Shown here: positions 34,490 through 46,394 of the stretch, piece after piece
How positions within the stretch are numbered: the first letter of the stretch is position 1
Layout: every line of letters begins with the position of its first letter
Source: Dryococelus australis
Lineage: Eukaryota > Arthropoda > Insecta > Phasmatodea > Phasmatidae
Assembly (NCBI GenBank): GCA_029891345.1
Contig: CM057009.1
Location: forward strand, 232,615,178 to 232,679,177
DNA length: 64,000 bases
Direction of reading: 5' to 3'
Position numbers and translations under genes: made by a program
The notes under the pieces: generated by a model
The model's database searches: none
What the model was told of the DNA's origin: nothing
The model's input: only the letters and a program-made list of their open reading frames with translations

Positions 34490-35125
34490 CTTTACGAAAA
34501 ACTGTTTAAGAAAAACACTTTCAGAACAAACGCTTTTACAGAATATGTAATTTAGGCAAACCACTTCAGGACAAACGATTTTAGGACAAACTATTAAAGA
34601 GAAAACATATTTTAGGACAAATGCTTTTAGGACAAACGATTTTAAAGTAAATGTATTTTAGGATAAACTATTTTAGGACAAACGATTTTACAGAAACATA
34701 TTTTACGAATAATGCTTTTAGGACAAATGACTTTAGGACACGCGATTTTAAAGCAAATGTATTTTAGGATCAACCACTTTAGGACAAACTATTTTAGGAC
34801 AAACTAGTTTAGAGAAAACTTATTTTAAGGAAAAACGAATTTAGGACAAACAAAATTAGTACAAACTATTTTAGCACAAATAAAATTTTTAAACTGTTTA
34901 CTAGATATTAGGACAAATTATTTATGTCTTTAGGGCAAGAGATTTTAAAGGAAACTTATTTTAGGACAAACGACTTTAATTATGGCAAATGACATTTAGA
35001 CAAATGATTTTAAAGCAAATTCATTTTAGGACAAACGATTCTGAAGCAAAATTACTTTAGGACAAACTAATTCAGAGCAAAAAAACCTCGAAAAATGGCT
35101 TTAGAATATATGATTTTAGGATAAA
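34490..35125. repeat. ~16-bp tandem array TTTTAGGACAAACGA
   Basis: About 35-40 degenerate units, phase kept by TTTTAGGACAAA. Three variants tend to recur in order (TTTTAGGACAAACTA, TTTTAGGACAAACGA, TTTTAAAGCAAATGTA), a period of about 48 bp. It starts about 70 bp after the inverted repeat. Confidence 0.85.
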
Positions 35126-35129
35126 CGTC

Positions 35130-36114
35130 GTCCCTCCACACCCCTCTTCCGAGAAAATAGCGTAAAATGGCTGAAATTCTAATGGTTCACACTTACGTCG
35201 TGTTCGAATTGAATATTTCGTTATCTAGTAATTGCGATTCGTTAGATTTTAGATTTGGATGCTGTCGACGGTCACATCTTTAGCAACAGTAACATCCTAT
35301 TCAAATTTTGGTTGAAAAATAAATTTTAAGAAAATACACTTTTTAATAATAATTGTGTTTATTTAATATACAATAATACTTAAATTATCAGTATGTTAGT
35401 CTACTTCAACCCATGAGTTTATCAATAATTTACAATAGCTTACTGTCACTGTAAACTAACTTATAATCATCTCAATTATTTGAAGCACTAATTATATTCA
35501 CAAAGCACAGTTCAGTATTAGAATTAAGTTAATTGTGCATTTATGTGTATATTTTACAGTATAAGCTAATACACAGCCTTTAAATGTAAACAAATATGGT
35601 GACGATTCGGTATTTTCGATCGCTACACACACAAAAAAAAAATTAAATACGAAATTAAAAAATACTGGATAATTTTTGTATACAAAATCGGGTCACATAA
35701 CCATTTAAACAAAATCTGCCAATTCAATCACGGTTTTAATCTGACCGTCTGGATGTGTGCGCCTGTATCATCATAAAGGAGAAAAATATTTTATTTTTAA
35801 AACCAAAGCCAGTTTCAGAACTGAGCTTCGGCTCTTTGGAGCGGTACTGGAGCAACATTCCGGCATACTTCGGCACCACTACACCACTGGAATCACTTGA
35901 AAGAACAGTTTATACTGTTTACATAGCCATTACAACAATAATATAATATACGTGGAACTCCAACTACAGAACCATAATAAAACATTTTATATGAATAATA
36001 TTTAAAAAACGAAGTTTGTAACCTATTTTATCACGAGCATTGGACATCTCGGTACCCAACTTAAATCTAACATGTTTAAATATAAAACTGAAACACAGTC
36101 TAAACTTAAAATTT

Positions 36115-36115
<1 letters not shown>
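35130..36115. other. AT-rich stretch, no gene recognised
   Basis: The 63-residue frame at 35755 is not protein-like. Nothing else seen. Confidence 0.4.

Positions 36116-36117
<2 letters not shown>

Positions 36118-36187
<70 letters not shown>
36118..36187. repeat. (AT)n microsatellite, ~70 bp
   Basis: Uninterrupted AT run. Confidence 0.97.
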
Positions 36188-36189
<2 letters not shown>

Positions 36190-36190
<1 letters not shown>

Positions 36191-37690
36191 AACGAACAGA
36201 AAACTGAGATGTAGTTAGCCGGAGTGTACTATTTGTTTCTACTCATGCTAGGAGCTTGTTGAGCAGGGAACCAAGTTTTAAATACAATTTACGTTTTATT
36301 AATTCGGAATTCTTCAATTCGCATAGTGACAAAATGAATGAACGTCAATATCGTGTACGTGCCGCCCCACATTCGACGACAAATTACTTGTATCACTTAA
36401 GGTCTTCGCCAACAGTAGGCATAAATTGCATAGCATGACGCTTTTATAGAGTTTCCGTTTTAAGAAACAAATGAAATTGTTTTCAAAGCTAGTCCAAGGT
36501 AAAAAGAATTTATGTTTGCTCACATTAATCACGTGCACACAATTTCACACTCGTGTTTTACTTTCACAGAATAAAACTTGTGAAGCTTGCAACCTGGCAA
36601 TCTGTAAAAATTCACATCTGCCAGACTAACAGGATTAAATTTTTTAGACGTAAATACGTCTTAAAATTTGCAACCATAGCAGGAGGCAATCCAGAAATTC
36701 CGATAATAACAAAATCGGGGGATACAGTTTTACATTGCAGCTCCGAATCTATCATCTACATTAAAAAAACAATTACACCACTTGATTGCCAAAGGAGGAT
36801 CAAAAAAGGATATGTTACTTTGAGTGAGGATTGCGAAGCATCTTGCACAGGGGGGGGGGGGGGGGGCGCGCAATTTTGAGTTCATTTCGTCGCGTCTCAT
36901 TACTTCCGCAACTTTTGACTTGGAGAAGCAACGACGCTCGTTTAGGTTTCAGTCGACAGCTCTCGTCAAGATCAATCGATTAAGTGTGTAAAAACATTTG
37001 TGTGGCGTGGTTATGACGCAATTGTATGAATTTAACGTAAAAAATTAAAAAAACTTAACATAATTTCGGGCTATACTCGTCAAAAAGTCAAGTCCAAATA
37101 CAGAAATCGTATACGGTTGAAACGAGGGTCTCAAAATCAATCTAGTTATACCCATAAAACCCCATGATCGAGTGAAGCGGTGCCGGGAACGGCAAAATAA
37201 ACTTCAGGGCGTCCGAGCGCGCGTCGACGTAGATGTATTCACGCAAAACAAACGGCTGTGTCCCCAACACAGCCAAGCCCAATTTTTTTAAATCTGATTT
37301 TATTAACATGGCTGTGTTCTCGCTGTGTTGTTAAGGTAAATACGTTAGTTTTATTTATTTTTAAAAACTTTTTAAACGAGTTTTTCCCAAATCTAAGACT
37401 TCGGGTCACTTACCGCTACGAAAGTGCCGAATTACCACAGATTGCGTATGTAACACCTTCAATGGAGCACAACGGTCTAGTCTACTTATATATCCACCGC
37501 CCTAGATTTGTAAATTACTTTTGAAATTTTTTAAAAATATTTATATGTTGTAATTGCAATGTTAATGATGGTACAAATTAACCTAGCGTTTATTCGCAGA
37601 CAATGTCGTACGAATATTCTCATGATAAATATTTGTGTACATTTTAAGAATCACAGGTGAGTAAATATTGCTGCACATGCGCTATTAGGA
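36190..37690. other. Stretch without confirmed gene; poly-G tract
   Basis: Contains an uninterrupted G run at 36849-36866 (GGGGGGCGCGC at its end) and a perfect hairpin GGCTGTGT/ACACAGCC near 37254-37274. The open frame 36553-36879 ends in the G run and is not convincing. Confidence 0.4.
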
Positions 37691-37699
37691 TAATACTCC

Positions 37700-38010
37700 C
37701 TGCTGTGCCCGCCAACGTCTCGTTGACGTGAGGCTGGAGGAGAACGTCAAGCAGACTACAGTAGTGGTGGTGCCGCTACCATGACTCACTTAGCAGCTGC
37801 GCTCGGCCAACTTGAGACATCTAGCGGCAGCCGTGTAAGAGTAGCGAGCTCTGCGACCGCGCACGCGCCAGTGCGATATCTCGCTGCGGGCAGTGTTGAT
37901 TGCGTGACTCGCGAAGGCTGACGCGTGACGTGCTGTGCGTTGGCCCGCCACCTCCCCGACATTATTGTGTCAGATCCTCACTATTTGCTGACATTTTACG
38001 TCAATTTGCG
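37700..38010 (+). promoter_or_regulatory. CpG-rich, promoter-like stretch
   Basis: CpG is frequent here (GCGACCGCGCACGCGCCAGT, GACGCGTGACGTG), unlike the AT-rich flanks, and it directly precedes a candidate first exon. No TATA box or Inr can be assigned with confidence. Confidence 0.35.
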
Positions 38011-38019
38011 GAGGAAAAC

Positions 38020-38086
38020 ATGAAGAATTCGAATGCTGTCTGTGCAGTCAAGATACTTACGTCCGTCATAATGTTTCTTAACAAAT
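38020..38086 (+). CDS. Candidate first coding exon with splice donor
   Basis: ATG in good context (AAAACATGA) starts MKNSNAVCAVKILTSVIMFL, a hydrophobic N-terminus able to act as a signal peptide or first membrane segment. After 22 codons the frame meets AACAAAT|GTAAGT, a near-perfect donor. The CpG-rich stretch upstream supports a promoter. A short Cys-Val-Lys lead into a hydrophobic segment is seen in tetraspanins, but the match is too short to name a family. No downstream exon was found in the window. Confidence 0.3.
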
Positions 38087-38094
38087 GTAAGTTA

Positions 38095-39745
38095 TTAACT
38101 ATTAAAACTTTTAATGTGTGCGGTGCGATCTGTATCTATAACGTTTGTTTACACGGAGTTAGAGTTTAAGATTTCTAATTTGGATGTTAATTTAGTGACA
38201 TCTTATGATTTGCTTTGACATTTGATGGAAAATGGAATTAAGTAACCTTTATCTGGTATTTCATATGTAGTTATGCCGTACGCAATAGTTTACAGCAATA
38301 TGGATTTGAAGGGTTGCAAAGGAAAGCTGTTACGTAGTGTCATTTACATTTGTAAAACAATTTTCTAAAGTGTATGCAAATACCCCGTAAATACAGTACA
38401 CGATTTGAGAAACACACATTTGGAAATAAGATTGCAGCGACGTTGCCATTATCACTGCTGAGACCGGTACGTAAGAGAGTGGTATGTAAATCCCCGTCCT
38501 TATTTCATGTATCACCCAACACGTGAGTTGGATTTTATTATCATTTTATACGGTTGAGAATAAATTTACTTGACGTCGGCTATGCCTGCATCCTTCCCGT
38601 GCCCTCTATTTAATAGTAACTTGCCTTCGATTCTTCGACCAAGTAAAATTAACAATGCAAAGCTCAACAATTATTAATTTTGAAACTATTATACTAAACG
38701 ACTCTGTAAATGAGCTCCACGGTGTTGGAGGGGGGGGGGGGGTGGAGGGGCCCTTTGAATTATGTTTAATTTTGATGATCGAATGGGTAGTTGATGTTAC
38801 ATTCTATTAGCTAAGTGTGAATATGATGCATGTGGCGAGTGGAAAATGTTAGTGTGGATTTATTCGTTTTTCTTGTTGATACATTCTATTTTTATTTTTG
38901 TTTTATTATTTACCAGTACTTAAATAAAATCCTCTTGAATTAGTATGAAATTAAGTTAGAAAACGAGGTGAAATATCCCGGAGCAGGTCCAGGAAGACCT
39001 GGCTGTGACTAACCCACGACTTGGGCAGAGAGAGGTAAGACTAATGCCCATCTGCAACCAAGAGCTCAATTCCCATAGATTGCTAGTTACAAGTTGTCTG
39101 GATCGAAACTACAAACTGCCCGCCGCCTGGACAAAAGGCTTACTCCACGACTGTCAAACTGACATGTGCATAGCCTGGATCAAGTTAACCGCCTACTGTG
39201 TTGGCCTTCAAAGCGGCTGACAACACTTGTCTGGGTCAAGCCAGATATTGTCTGGTCACGCCTCGTGTTGAATGCTGGTAAATCACGCCCACTCCCACAC
39301 TGACTTCGCTCGCACCATAAATTGTTTACTGATGTAACATTAATATTTTCGTCGCTGTTATTGTTATAGGCTATTCGTGGTAAAGTGAGCACTTTTGAAG
39401 CCATGGTTACTTTTCCCTTTCTATCAGTTTTTGTAATTTAACCACGATTTAAAATAAATATTGCCATTTAAGGAAATGAGCATTGTTTCTATAAACTTTA
39501 TATGTAGGCAGACGGTTTAACTTAATTACTCTGGACTGTTTTTGTTGCGAGTGATTTATGTAGTAAATGTGGCACAGGCCCACCCAGAGGGGGTAGGGTA
39601 GGAGGGTACACTCTGTCCCGGGCCCCATTTCGCGAGGGGCCCCCACTATGTGGAATTTAAAGTGAAATACATATATTGCTGTTAATTTACCCTTCTGATC
39701 AAACATCAGTGTTCACTAACTAACGATCTGTTAAAGAAAGGAATT
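38095..39745. other. No gene recognised; poly-G tract; transposon-end-like segment
   Basis: Poly-G run near 38730-38742. 39575-39655 (GCCCACCCAGAGGGGG...CCCGGGCCCC) has the look of a DNA-transposon terminus, but no partner was found. The rest is unassigned and could be intron of the candidate gene starting at 38020. Confidence 0.35.
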
Positions 39746-39751
39746 CTATAT

Positions 39752-40060
39752 GATATAAGGAGCCACGGTGGCTAAGTGGTTAGATTGCTTCCCTCTCACT
39801 AATGCGAACCGGGCTCAATCGCCAGCCGGGTCACTCCCGCATGCCGTAGGTCGGCGGGTTTTCTCGGGGGTTTCCAGTTTCTCCCTCCCTTGCATTCCAG
39901 CGCTATTCCATTCTAACCTCATTCCACTCTCAGGGACCCAAATTTCTTAACTTCACCGTGCCAAGCCATCGTCCACAAACCCAGTGGTACTAAGGGCGGG
40001 GCGTTCTCTGTTATGCAGCCCCTACACAGAGAGAAGTCATGAAACCACAAACGAAACGTC
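39752..40060 (+). repeat. tRNA-derived SINE, second family
   Basis: A box GGTGGCTAAGTGGTTAGAT, degenerate B box (GGGCTCAATCGCC), then a GC-rich body with TTTCTCGGGGGTTTCCAG and CTCAGGGACCCAA, ending near the ACACAGAGAGAAGTCATGAA tail. Confidence 0.75.
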
Positions 40061-40179
40061 ATCAGCATGTAGTACCGTTAGTTATAAAGACTGTAGAGTG
40101 GAATTTCCTTCCAGACAGTAAGGTAAAGCAGGGAGCTCACGTGTTATGCTTGGATAGGCACAAATTGTATTGTAAAGGG

Positions 40180-40347
40180 TTTTTTAACGTCCCCCGGTTT
40201 TGTACTTAAAAGCTTATCAGGGGATGTTTACAGACTAACTTATAACGTATTTTAAATTAACACCCATCCCTTACCCAGGATTCGAACTCAGAGCCTCCCG
40301 CGCCCCAGAGCGGTGATGCAACAACCGACTGGGCCACGGGAGGTCAG
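40180..40347 (-). repeat. tRNA-derived SINE, third family
   Basis: Minus strand: A box GTGGCCCAGTCGG, B box GAGTTCGAATCCTGGG about 40 bp on, then a short AT-rich 3' part. The B-box context GGAGGCTCTGAGTTCGAATC matches the amplified fragment at 1885-2085. Confidence 0.75.
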
Positions 40348-40349
40348 CT

Positions 40350-41475
40350 CTTTCTGCACAAATAAAAAGTAATGTTTTCAAATGGCATCCTGCGTACTAC
40401 AACGGCTCGGTCCTGCCGCCCCCTACCGCGGAATTATTTTTCGGCTTTTGTGGTCGAGAATTGCGGATGCGATAATGGCGACACTGCCACGCACATTAAG
40501 TGCGCCATCACCGCTAAACGCAAGGCTCTGAACTCGCGTGCAGTGTTATCGTGGTGCTGTATGTATGTGGGACTTTGAGAAAATAACCTGTTATTTAGTT
40601 GGTGGAAAGGCTGTGGCGAGTTTCAGTGCAGTGCCGTTGAGTAGTTTCGTATTCATTTGACGCGCATATTTTGCGAGACTTTTTTTTTATAGATATGTTG
40701 GAGTACTCTAAAATGGTGTTTCTAATGAGCGTGAGGTTGTAAAAGCACTTAACAGACCCTGGTCTGAAGTGTGAGTTATTTTCGTAGCTCAACGCATTGG
40801 ACGCTCGTTTTAAAGTTTCGTAGGAAAACGAACCTGAATTTCAAACACACTATAACGCAGTTCAAACGCCAGGTAGACGACAGTGTTAAAACAATTTGAG
40901 ATCGGAACAGCAAGGCATCGTAATACGGATCCTGTGCTTCGATCGCGTGTCATATTTATTCGCGAAGCCTGAAAAGACGCCAGTAGCGAAACATAAATGT
41001 GGTACCGATTTTTAACACCATCTGTAATCTATACTTTGATAAGATGTCCCATAGCAAATATAATGTATCTGTTGAGTTTATTAGATTTTTGTGTTATTCG
41101 CCCAAAATTACGAAAAATGATATTTATTCTGCAGTACAAAGATTTAGATGAGTCTGAGATAAGGGGACAGGAACGCAAAAGTTGTTTTACTCTTTCATTC
41201 TGGTTGCCCATCCGCCATCTTGAAAGCTATTGACATTGATCCCGGTGACTTTTGACTTTCTTCAAAAAATAAAAAATAATCCCAAAATTCATTAAAAAAA
41301 ATTAGTAAACTATTATTTAAAATTTTTTAAAAATGCCGGTCCCCAGCAGCCATTTTTAACTGACATTTTCCATTTTACCTTAAATTTTCCCCTTTTCAAT
41401 TAAAGTTTCCCTTTTTCCCTTAAAATTCCCCTTTTCCTTAAAAAAAATTCCAAAAAATCGCAAAAAAAAAAAAAT
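40350..41475. other. Stretch without confirmed gene
   Basis: 40372-40560 is CpG-richer with a 68-residue frame of no known family. 41330-41475 has iterated poly-A/T and CCCTT blocks similar in texture to the middle of R2. Confidence 0.35.
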
Positions 41476-41477
41476 TT

Positions 41478-41960
41478 CAGTCAGCAAGCATATTACAATA
41501 CTAACTACTACCACCATATTGTATGCAGATAACCTCCACCTTGACCACATGACCTTGAATGACTGTGAAAACAAAAACTCGAGAAAAATGCATAAATATC
41601 AGCAAGCAAATTACGTTACTTGCTACTACCATATTGATGCAGGTGACCTTGACCTTGACCACATGACCTTAAAAAATAGAGAAAAATTAATATGTCAACA
41701 AATATATTATCGTCACCATATTAGATGTGGGTGACCTTGAAAACAAAAACTGGAGAAAAAATTCATAAGTCAACAAGCATATTACATTACCACTGCCATA
41801 CTGGATGCAGGTGACCTTGACCCCATGACCATGAATGACCCAGAAAACAAAAACTCGAGAAAATTTCATAAAAGTCAGCAAGCATATTGCATTACTGACT
41901 ACTGCCACCATATTGGATGCAGGTGTCCTTGACCATGACCCTATTCACTTTAAACTTGAA
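41478..41960. repeat. ~115-bp satellite with TGACCTTGA motifs
   Basis: About four imperfect units, each with CAGCAAGCATATTACATTAC, CACCATATTGGATGCAGGTG, ACCTTGACC...CATGACC and GAAAACAAAAACTCGAGAAA. TGACCTTGA recurs near 41549, 41643, 41732 and 41813. Confidence 0.85.
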
Positions 41961-42049
41961 CCCAAAAAAACTTCATAAAATCCAAAAAATGTAAAAAAAA
42001 AAAATTAAAACATAAGAAATTAATGAAAGATAATTTTTTCCATTAATAT

Positions 42050-42420
42050 TTCGATGAATCTCGCAATCAGCACCATAATCGCAATCAGCATCACAACCAG
42101 TTCCATAATTAGCACTACAATCGCAATCAGCATCACAGTCGCAATCTTAGCATCAATCTTTAGCAATCTTTCCATCGATCTTTAGCAATACTTCTCAACC
42201 GCAATCTTTACATCAATCTCTTTTCAAATTTTCCGTCAATCTTTAGCTATCTTTCTATGAATCTTTAGCAATCCTTCTCAATCGCAATCTTTCCATCAAT
42301 ATTTAGCAATCTTTTCAACAATCGTTAGGAATCCTCCACCTCAGTCCCAATATTTCCGTCAATCTTTAGCAATATTTCTGTCAATATTTGGCAATCTTTC
42401 CACCAATCTTTAGCAATCCA
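42050..42420. repeat. 22-bp tandem array, copy 2 (inverted)
   Basis: Begins with units CGCAATCAGCATCACAATCG, the reverse complement of the array at 10125-10425, and grades into CAATCTTTAGCAATCTTTCC units. Confidence 0.75.
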
Positions 42421-42432
42421 TGAGCTAATTAA

Positions 42433-43716
42433 ATGCACTCTTAAATCTGAATCAGTGAGAATCTCACTGTTTCAATGAGTTAACATCACCTGACCGATTA
42501 AACCGTCAATTCAGTGATATTAACTGAAGAATCAGTGAAAAAATGCCACTTTTCCTTCATTTATTGATTCAGTGACATTTTGCGCTGATTCATGAACCAT
42601 TTTTCACTGTTTTTCAGCGATTTGTTTTTTACTGACAAATCAGTTAAACAGCATGTAAAAATGGCCGTAAAGGTGATAAGTCCCCTCCATCTTGAATTTT
42701 CTCAAAAACCTGCAGTATAGATTTTGTATTGGATTTTACGGAACGACACGGCACAGGATATTCCGTTATAAATTTTCTGAAGTTGGTATTGATTGACTAC
42801 TGTGGTCAGTTTAACTGATGTAGTTGCCCAAAGGAAACACAACTTACTTATTCCCAGCTATAATAAAGGCAGTGGGGACATAATAACTTTATAAAGCTTG
42901 AGAAGCTATTGTTTATGCTGTGTCGTGAGGAATATTTCGTTAAACATAGTTAAATGTAAGTTAAGGCGAAATATGTATACATTCCAGTTGATGGGGACTG
43001 ACCTCCCTTAGAATCAATGAATAAACTAATAAAACTAATAACAAAATGCTTTCTAAAACGTGTTTCGTCTTAAAAAAAAAACATTTTACAAGGTATCATG
43101 AACAATCAGACTTTCATTTCGTTTTCATGTATTTATTTTGGTTTTAATGTAATCATCACAGCGCTCTGATTGAAGGTTTAAACTGCATATATTGTGGTGA
43201 AAAGAGTACTCTCAAATGTACTATTCGTTTTAACAATCTTAATGTTACCAATTAAACTTAAAACAAAAAGAAAGGACATACAATTTAAAACTACAAACTT
43301 TCGATGAGTCAATATAAGACATAATATTCGTTTGCTTTATCGATATGACTTGATAGCTAAGATAGTCTAAATGAGAAGTGAAGATGGTGTGTGTGTTCCA
43401 TCCGGGCCCCTGCGGGTTTTGGTTCTACTTTTTAAATTATGTTAAATTGCACAATATCAATAGTAAACTATTGTAATTATATTTATTTCTTGTAATTGCT
43501 TGGCTACATTCTATAGAAACAATATTTAATTTGCCATTGCAGTTTGGCTGTCACTTATTCAATCAGTGAAATTGTTTCATGTTATTATTTAATCAGTGGA
43601 ACTCTTTCACTGAAACAATCGGTGGTTTTCAACTGATACTAAGTGGAATCATTTTCACTTATTCAAGTAATTTCACTACGAATCAGTGGTTGTCCATTGA
43701 TTCAATTTAGAGTGTA
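42433..43716. mobile_element. TTAA-flanked non-autonomous element with CAGTGA motifs
   Basis: TTAA (42429-42432) precedes ATGCACTCTTAAATCTGAATC. At the other end GATTCAATTTAGAGTGTA precedes TTAA (43717-43720). The ends form an imperfect terminal inverted repeat of about 20 bp. Both subterminal regions hold many AATCAGTGA/TCACTGATT motifs. There is no transposase. TTAA duplication fits piggyBac, but the termini are not typical, so class is open. Confidence 0.6.
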
Positions 43717-43865
43717 TTAAACTGATAACAGCCTATCATTAAACAAATCTCTTTGTGGCAAATATTGCTGTCGAATTCGATCAGTATTTAAAAAAATGTC
43801 CTTTTGTCTTTAAATTTATCTTTGACTTCCTAAAATTTCATTTAAAATCCTAAAAAGGAGCTTTA

Positions 43866-44300
43866 GTAGTAGGGGCGCACGGGACCTAGATTCAAAGAGA
43901 TGCTGCCTTTTTTGATCGATTTAATTAATTTGATATCAAATTGATATAAAAGTGTTAATTAAATTGATGGGAAGGGATGATAAAATTGAAATGGTTAAAT
44001 GGATTGAAAGGATTAATTTTTAATCCGATTGTTTTTTTTTGTGTTAGGTGCAAGAGTGTACTAAGGGTCAACTTTATTAGTTTCTTTCTTTCTTTTTGTG
44101 GGGAGCAGGAGCTCTGGCACGTCCTCACCCTTGGAACTCTAGCACACGGATGAGGTGCGGCGTGTTGAGGATAGGGTATATATGTGGTGAGTTTTGTGCA
44201 AGAGTGGCATAATTATTTTTTGGGGGAGATATTGCTCGTAGATAGTAAATAGACTATTTTTTGTAATTAAACAGAAATAGATGTAAAGTTAACACATGAG
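43866..44300 (+). repeat. Dispersed repeat family R1, copy 2
   Basis: Partner of 958-1480, starting with the same AGTAGGGGC. Confidence 0.7.
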
Positions 44301-44849
44301 AAAAATTATTCCATCATGTTATACCTAGGAATAAATTACGCTCATCGAATCGCAAATTTCAAATGAACACAACTACGTGAATAACATTTGGTGTCGACAA
44401 GTACTAAACAATCAAAATTACGTGACTCTCCAGTATGGAATTAATTAACGAACCAAAAATGTTCTTATAAATTAAACGTCTAACGAACACAATAAAAATA
44501 TATATGTAACACTACTTGATGCCTCTCACACATATGTAACAATATTTTAAAACATGTCCGTCTGCCTGTGAGACTGGTGAGGAACTTCTGAAATGCAATT
44601 CACATGTTAAAATAAATAAATTGATTAATATGTGTAAAAATGAAAATATTTAACAGTCTGTGATTTCAAAATACACCCATTCGCTCAGGTGGCCGCTGCA
44701 GCACTGACTTGGATATAGGACTTATGTCAAATTATCACCTATGCTTTATTATAGACTGAGGTGAAAACTTGGAGATTTTAATGAAAATACAAAATGGGTA
44801 ACAAACACAAGTACATGAAAATGACTAAACACATAATGTAATCGCACAT

Positions 44850-46390
44850 CCCCCAAAACACATGCTTCCACCTCGGAGGCTGGTGAATGAATGAAGCGAG
44901 CTTACATCTAGAGCCTGACTATATATACATGAAGCATGGTCGGAGGCTGACAAGCAACTAAGGTTATAGCTACTCAGAAATATATGTGAATACAATTTAT
45001 GAGACAAATGGATAAAAAATTGTTTACCACACATGTACTAATATATAAATTAGACTAGTTGAATTAACCACGAATTAAAAAAAACACTTAATGAAATATC
45101 ACCTCTCCCAAAACACATCCGTCCACCTTGAAGGTCAGTCAATGAATGAGTGGATTGTATGATGTGCGCCAGCTTATAAGCTGTTATATACTTGGAGTGC
45201 GGCTGATAGGCAACTGAGTTGAAATTTACGAGGAAAAATCTGTATTCGTCCTACAAAAGACAACGAAACATGTCGCTCCTCACTGCACCCCCTCCCCTCT
45301 CCACCGCCCCTTGTCCAGAAGATGACTGTGCGAAAAGACAGTTTCTATCCAAGATCATGGATCAAACCCCAGAGCACATCTTTGGTGATCTGTCCTCCTC
45401 CCCTCCTAACACTGAGTTTGTTTCAGCTCGAAAAGTCAGTTTCTAGCTAAGGTCATGGAACAACACCCCTGAGTACCTCTTCAGCGATCTGGCCCCCCTC
45501 CCACCACACAGAGTTCGTTTTCAGAGGGATGCTTTGTCCAAGGTCGCGCATCCTCGCTGTCGATCCGACACTGCAAACAACTGTTTAGCGGCAACCAGTC
45601 CCTCTGCCTACACCAGCCAATAACTGCCTATTCCAAGCACCCGCCTTTGCTGTCGATTAAAGGCCATGCAGCACCCCATCCCCTTACACCAGTGAAGAAT
45701 GTGTTTCTGGAGAAATGCCCAGTCCACACAGCCCTGATGCCCCTCCCTTCACCTCCACCCCAGAGCACGCATTCTGCGATGCGAGAGCTGCCTCAGCGAG
45801 GAACGGAGGCTGGCTTCAAAGTCAAAGCAAGACATTTGTGTAAAATGTCATAAAGGCTCCAACCCTAGGGGTGGCAGCGGGTTTTGAACTGATCTGGGCT
45901 AGCTCCCCCTCCACCTTCTTGTCTACAAACTCTTATTTTCTCAGGAACACTGAAGCTTCCTCCTATTTTTTGAGATGCAAGAGCCTGGCGTATTCTCAGC
46001 TAAATGAATAAAATTCAAAAGTCCTGCAAATGAAATTTATATTCCTGAAGTTAAAATGGAGTTCCGTTAATCCCATCAAGATAATCCCCATATTTAACAT
46101 TCCAAGAAAAACTTTATAGTTTAAACCAAGATATTTTATTTTTTAATACTGCAAACTTTATACGGTTTTCCAGCTAACTTTTCTCCCGTTTCCAACACAC
46201 TTTTTTCTATTTTACAGCAAATGTATTTAAATTTAAACTAATCAATGATTAATTTTCATACCAATGCAACTTTAAGATGGATTTTTAACTTGCTAAAATC
46301 TTTTTAATTAATCAAAACCATGCATCTTTCCACTTAAAGTTAAACTTAGAACATCATTATAAGATTGAAGCAATACTCAAGTGAAACTAT
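44850..46390 (-). repeat. Dispersed repeat family R3, copy 2
   Basis: Reverse-complement partner of 6720-8330. Near its downstream end a block (CCCAAAACACAT...CCACCT...GAATGAATGA) occurs twice about 260 bp apart (44850 and 45110), a partial tandem duplication absent from copy 1. Open frames within are not coding. Confidence 0.75.
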
Positions 46391-46394
46391 TTTC

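Noticed and set aside
34490..35125. TTAGG within the 16-bp array as a telomere-like repeat
   Set aside because: TTAGG is never in direct tandem; the period is 16 bp and the rest of the unit is unrelated to telomere repeat.
39575..39655. DNA-transposon terminus
   Set aside because: GC-rich and terminus-like, but no inverted partner or target duplication was found.
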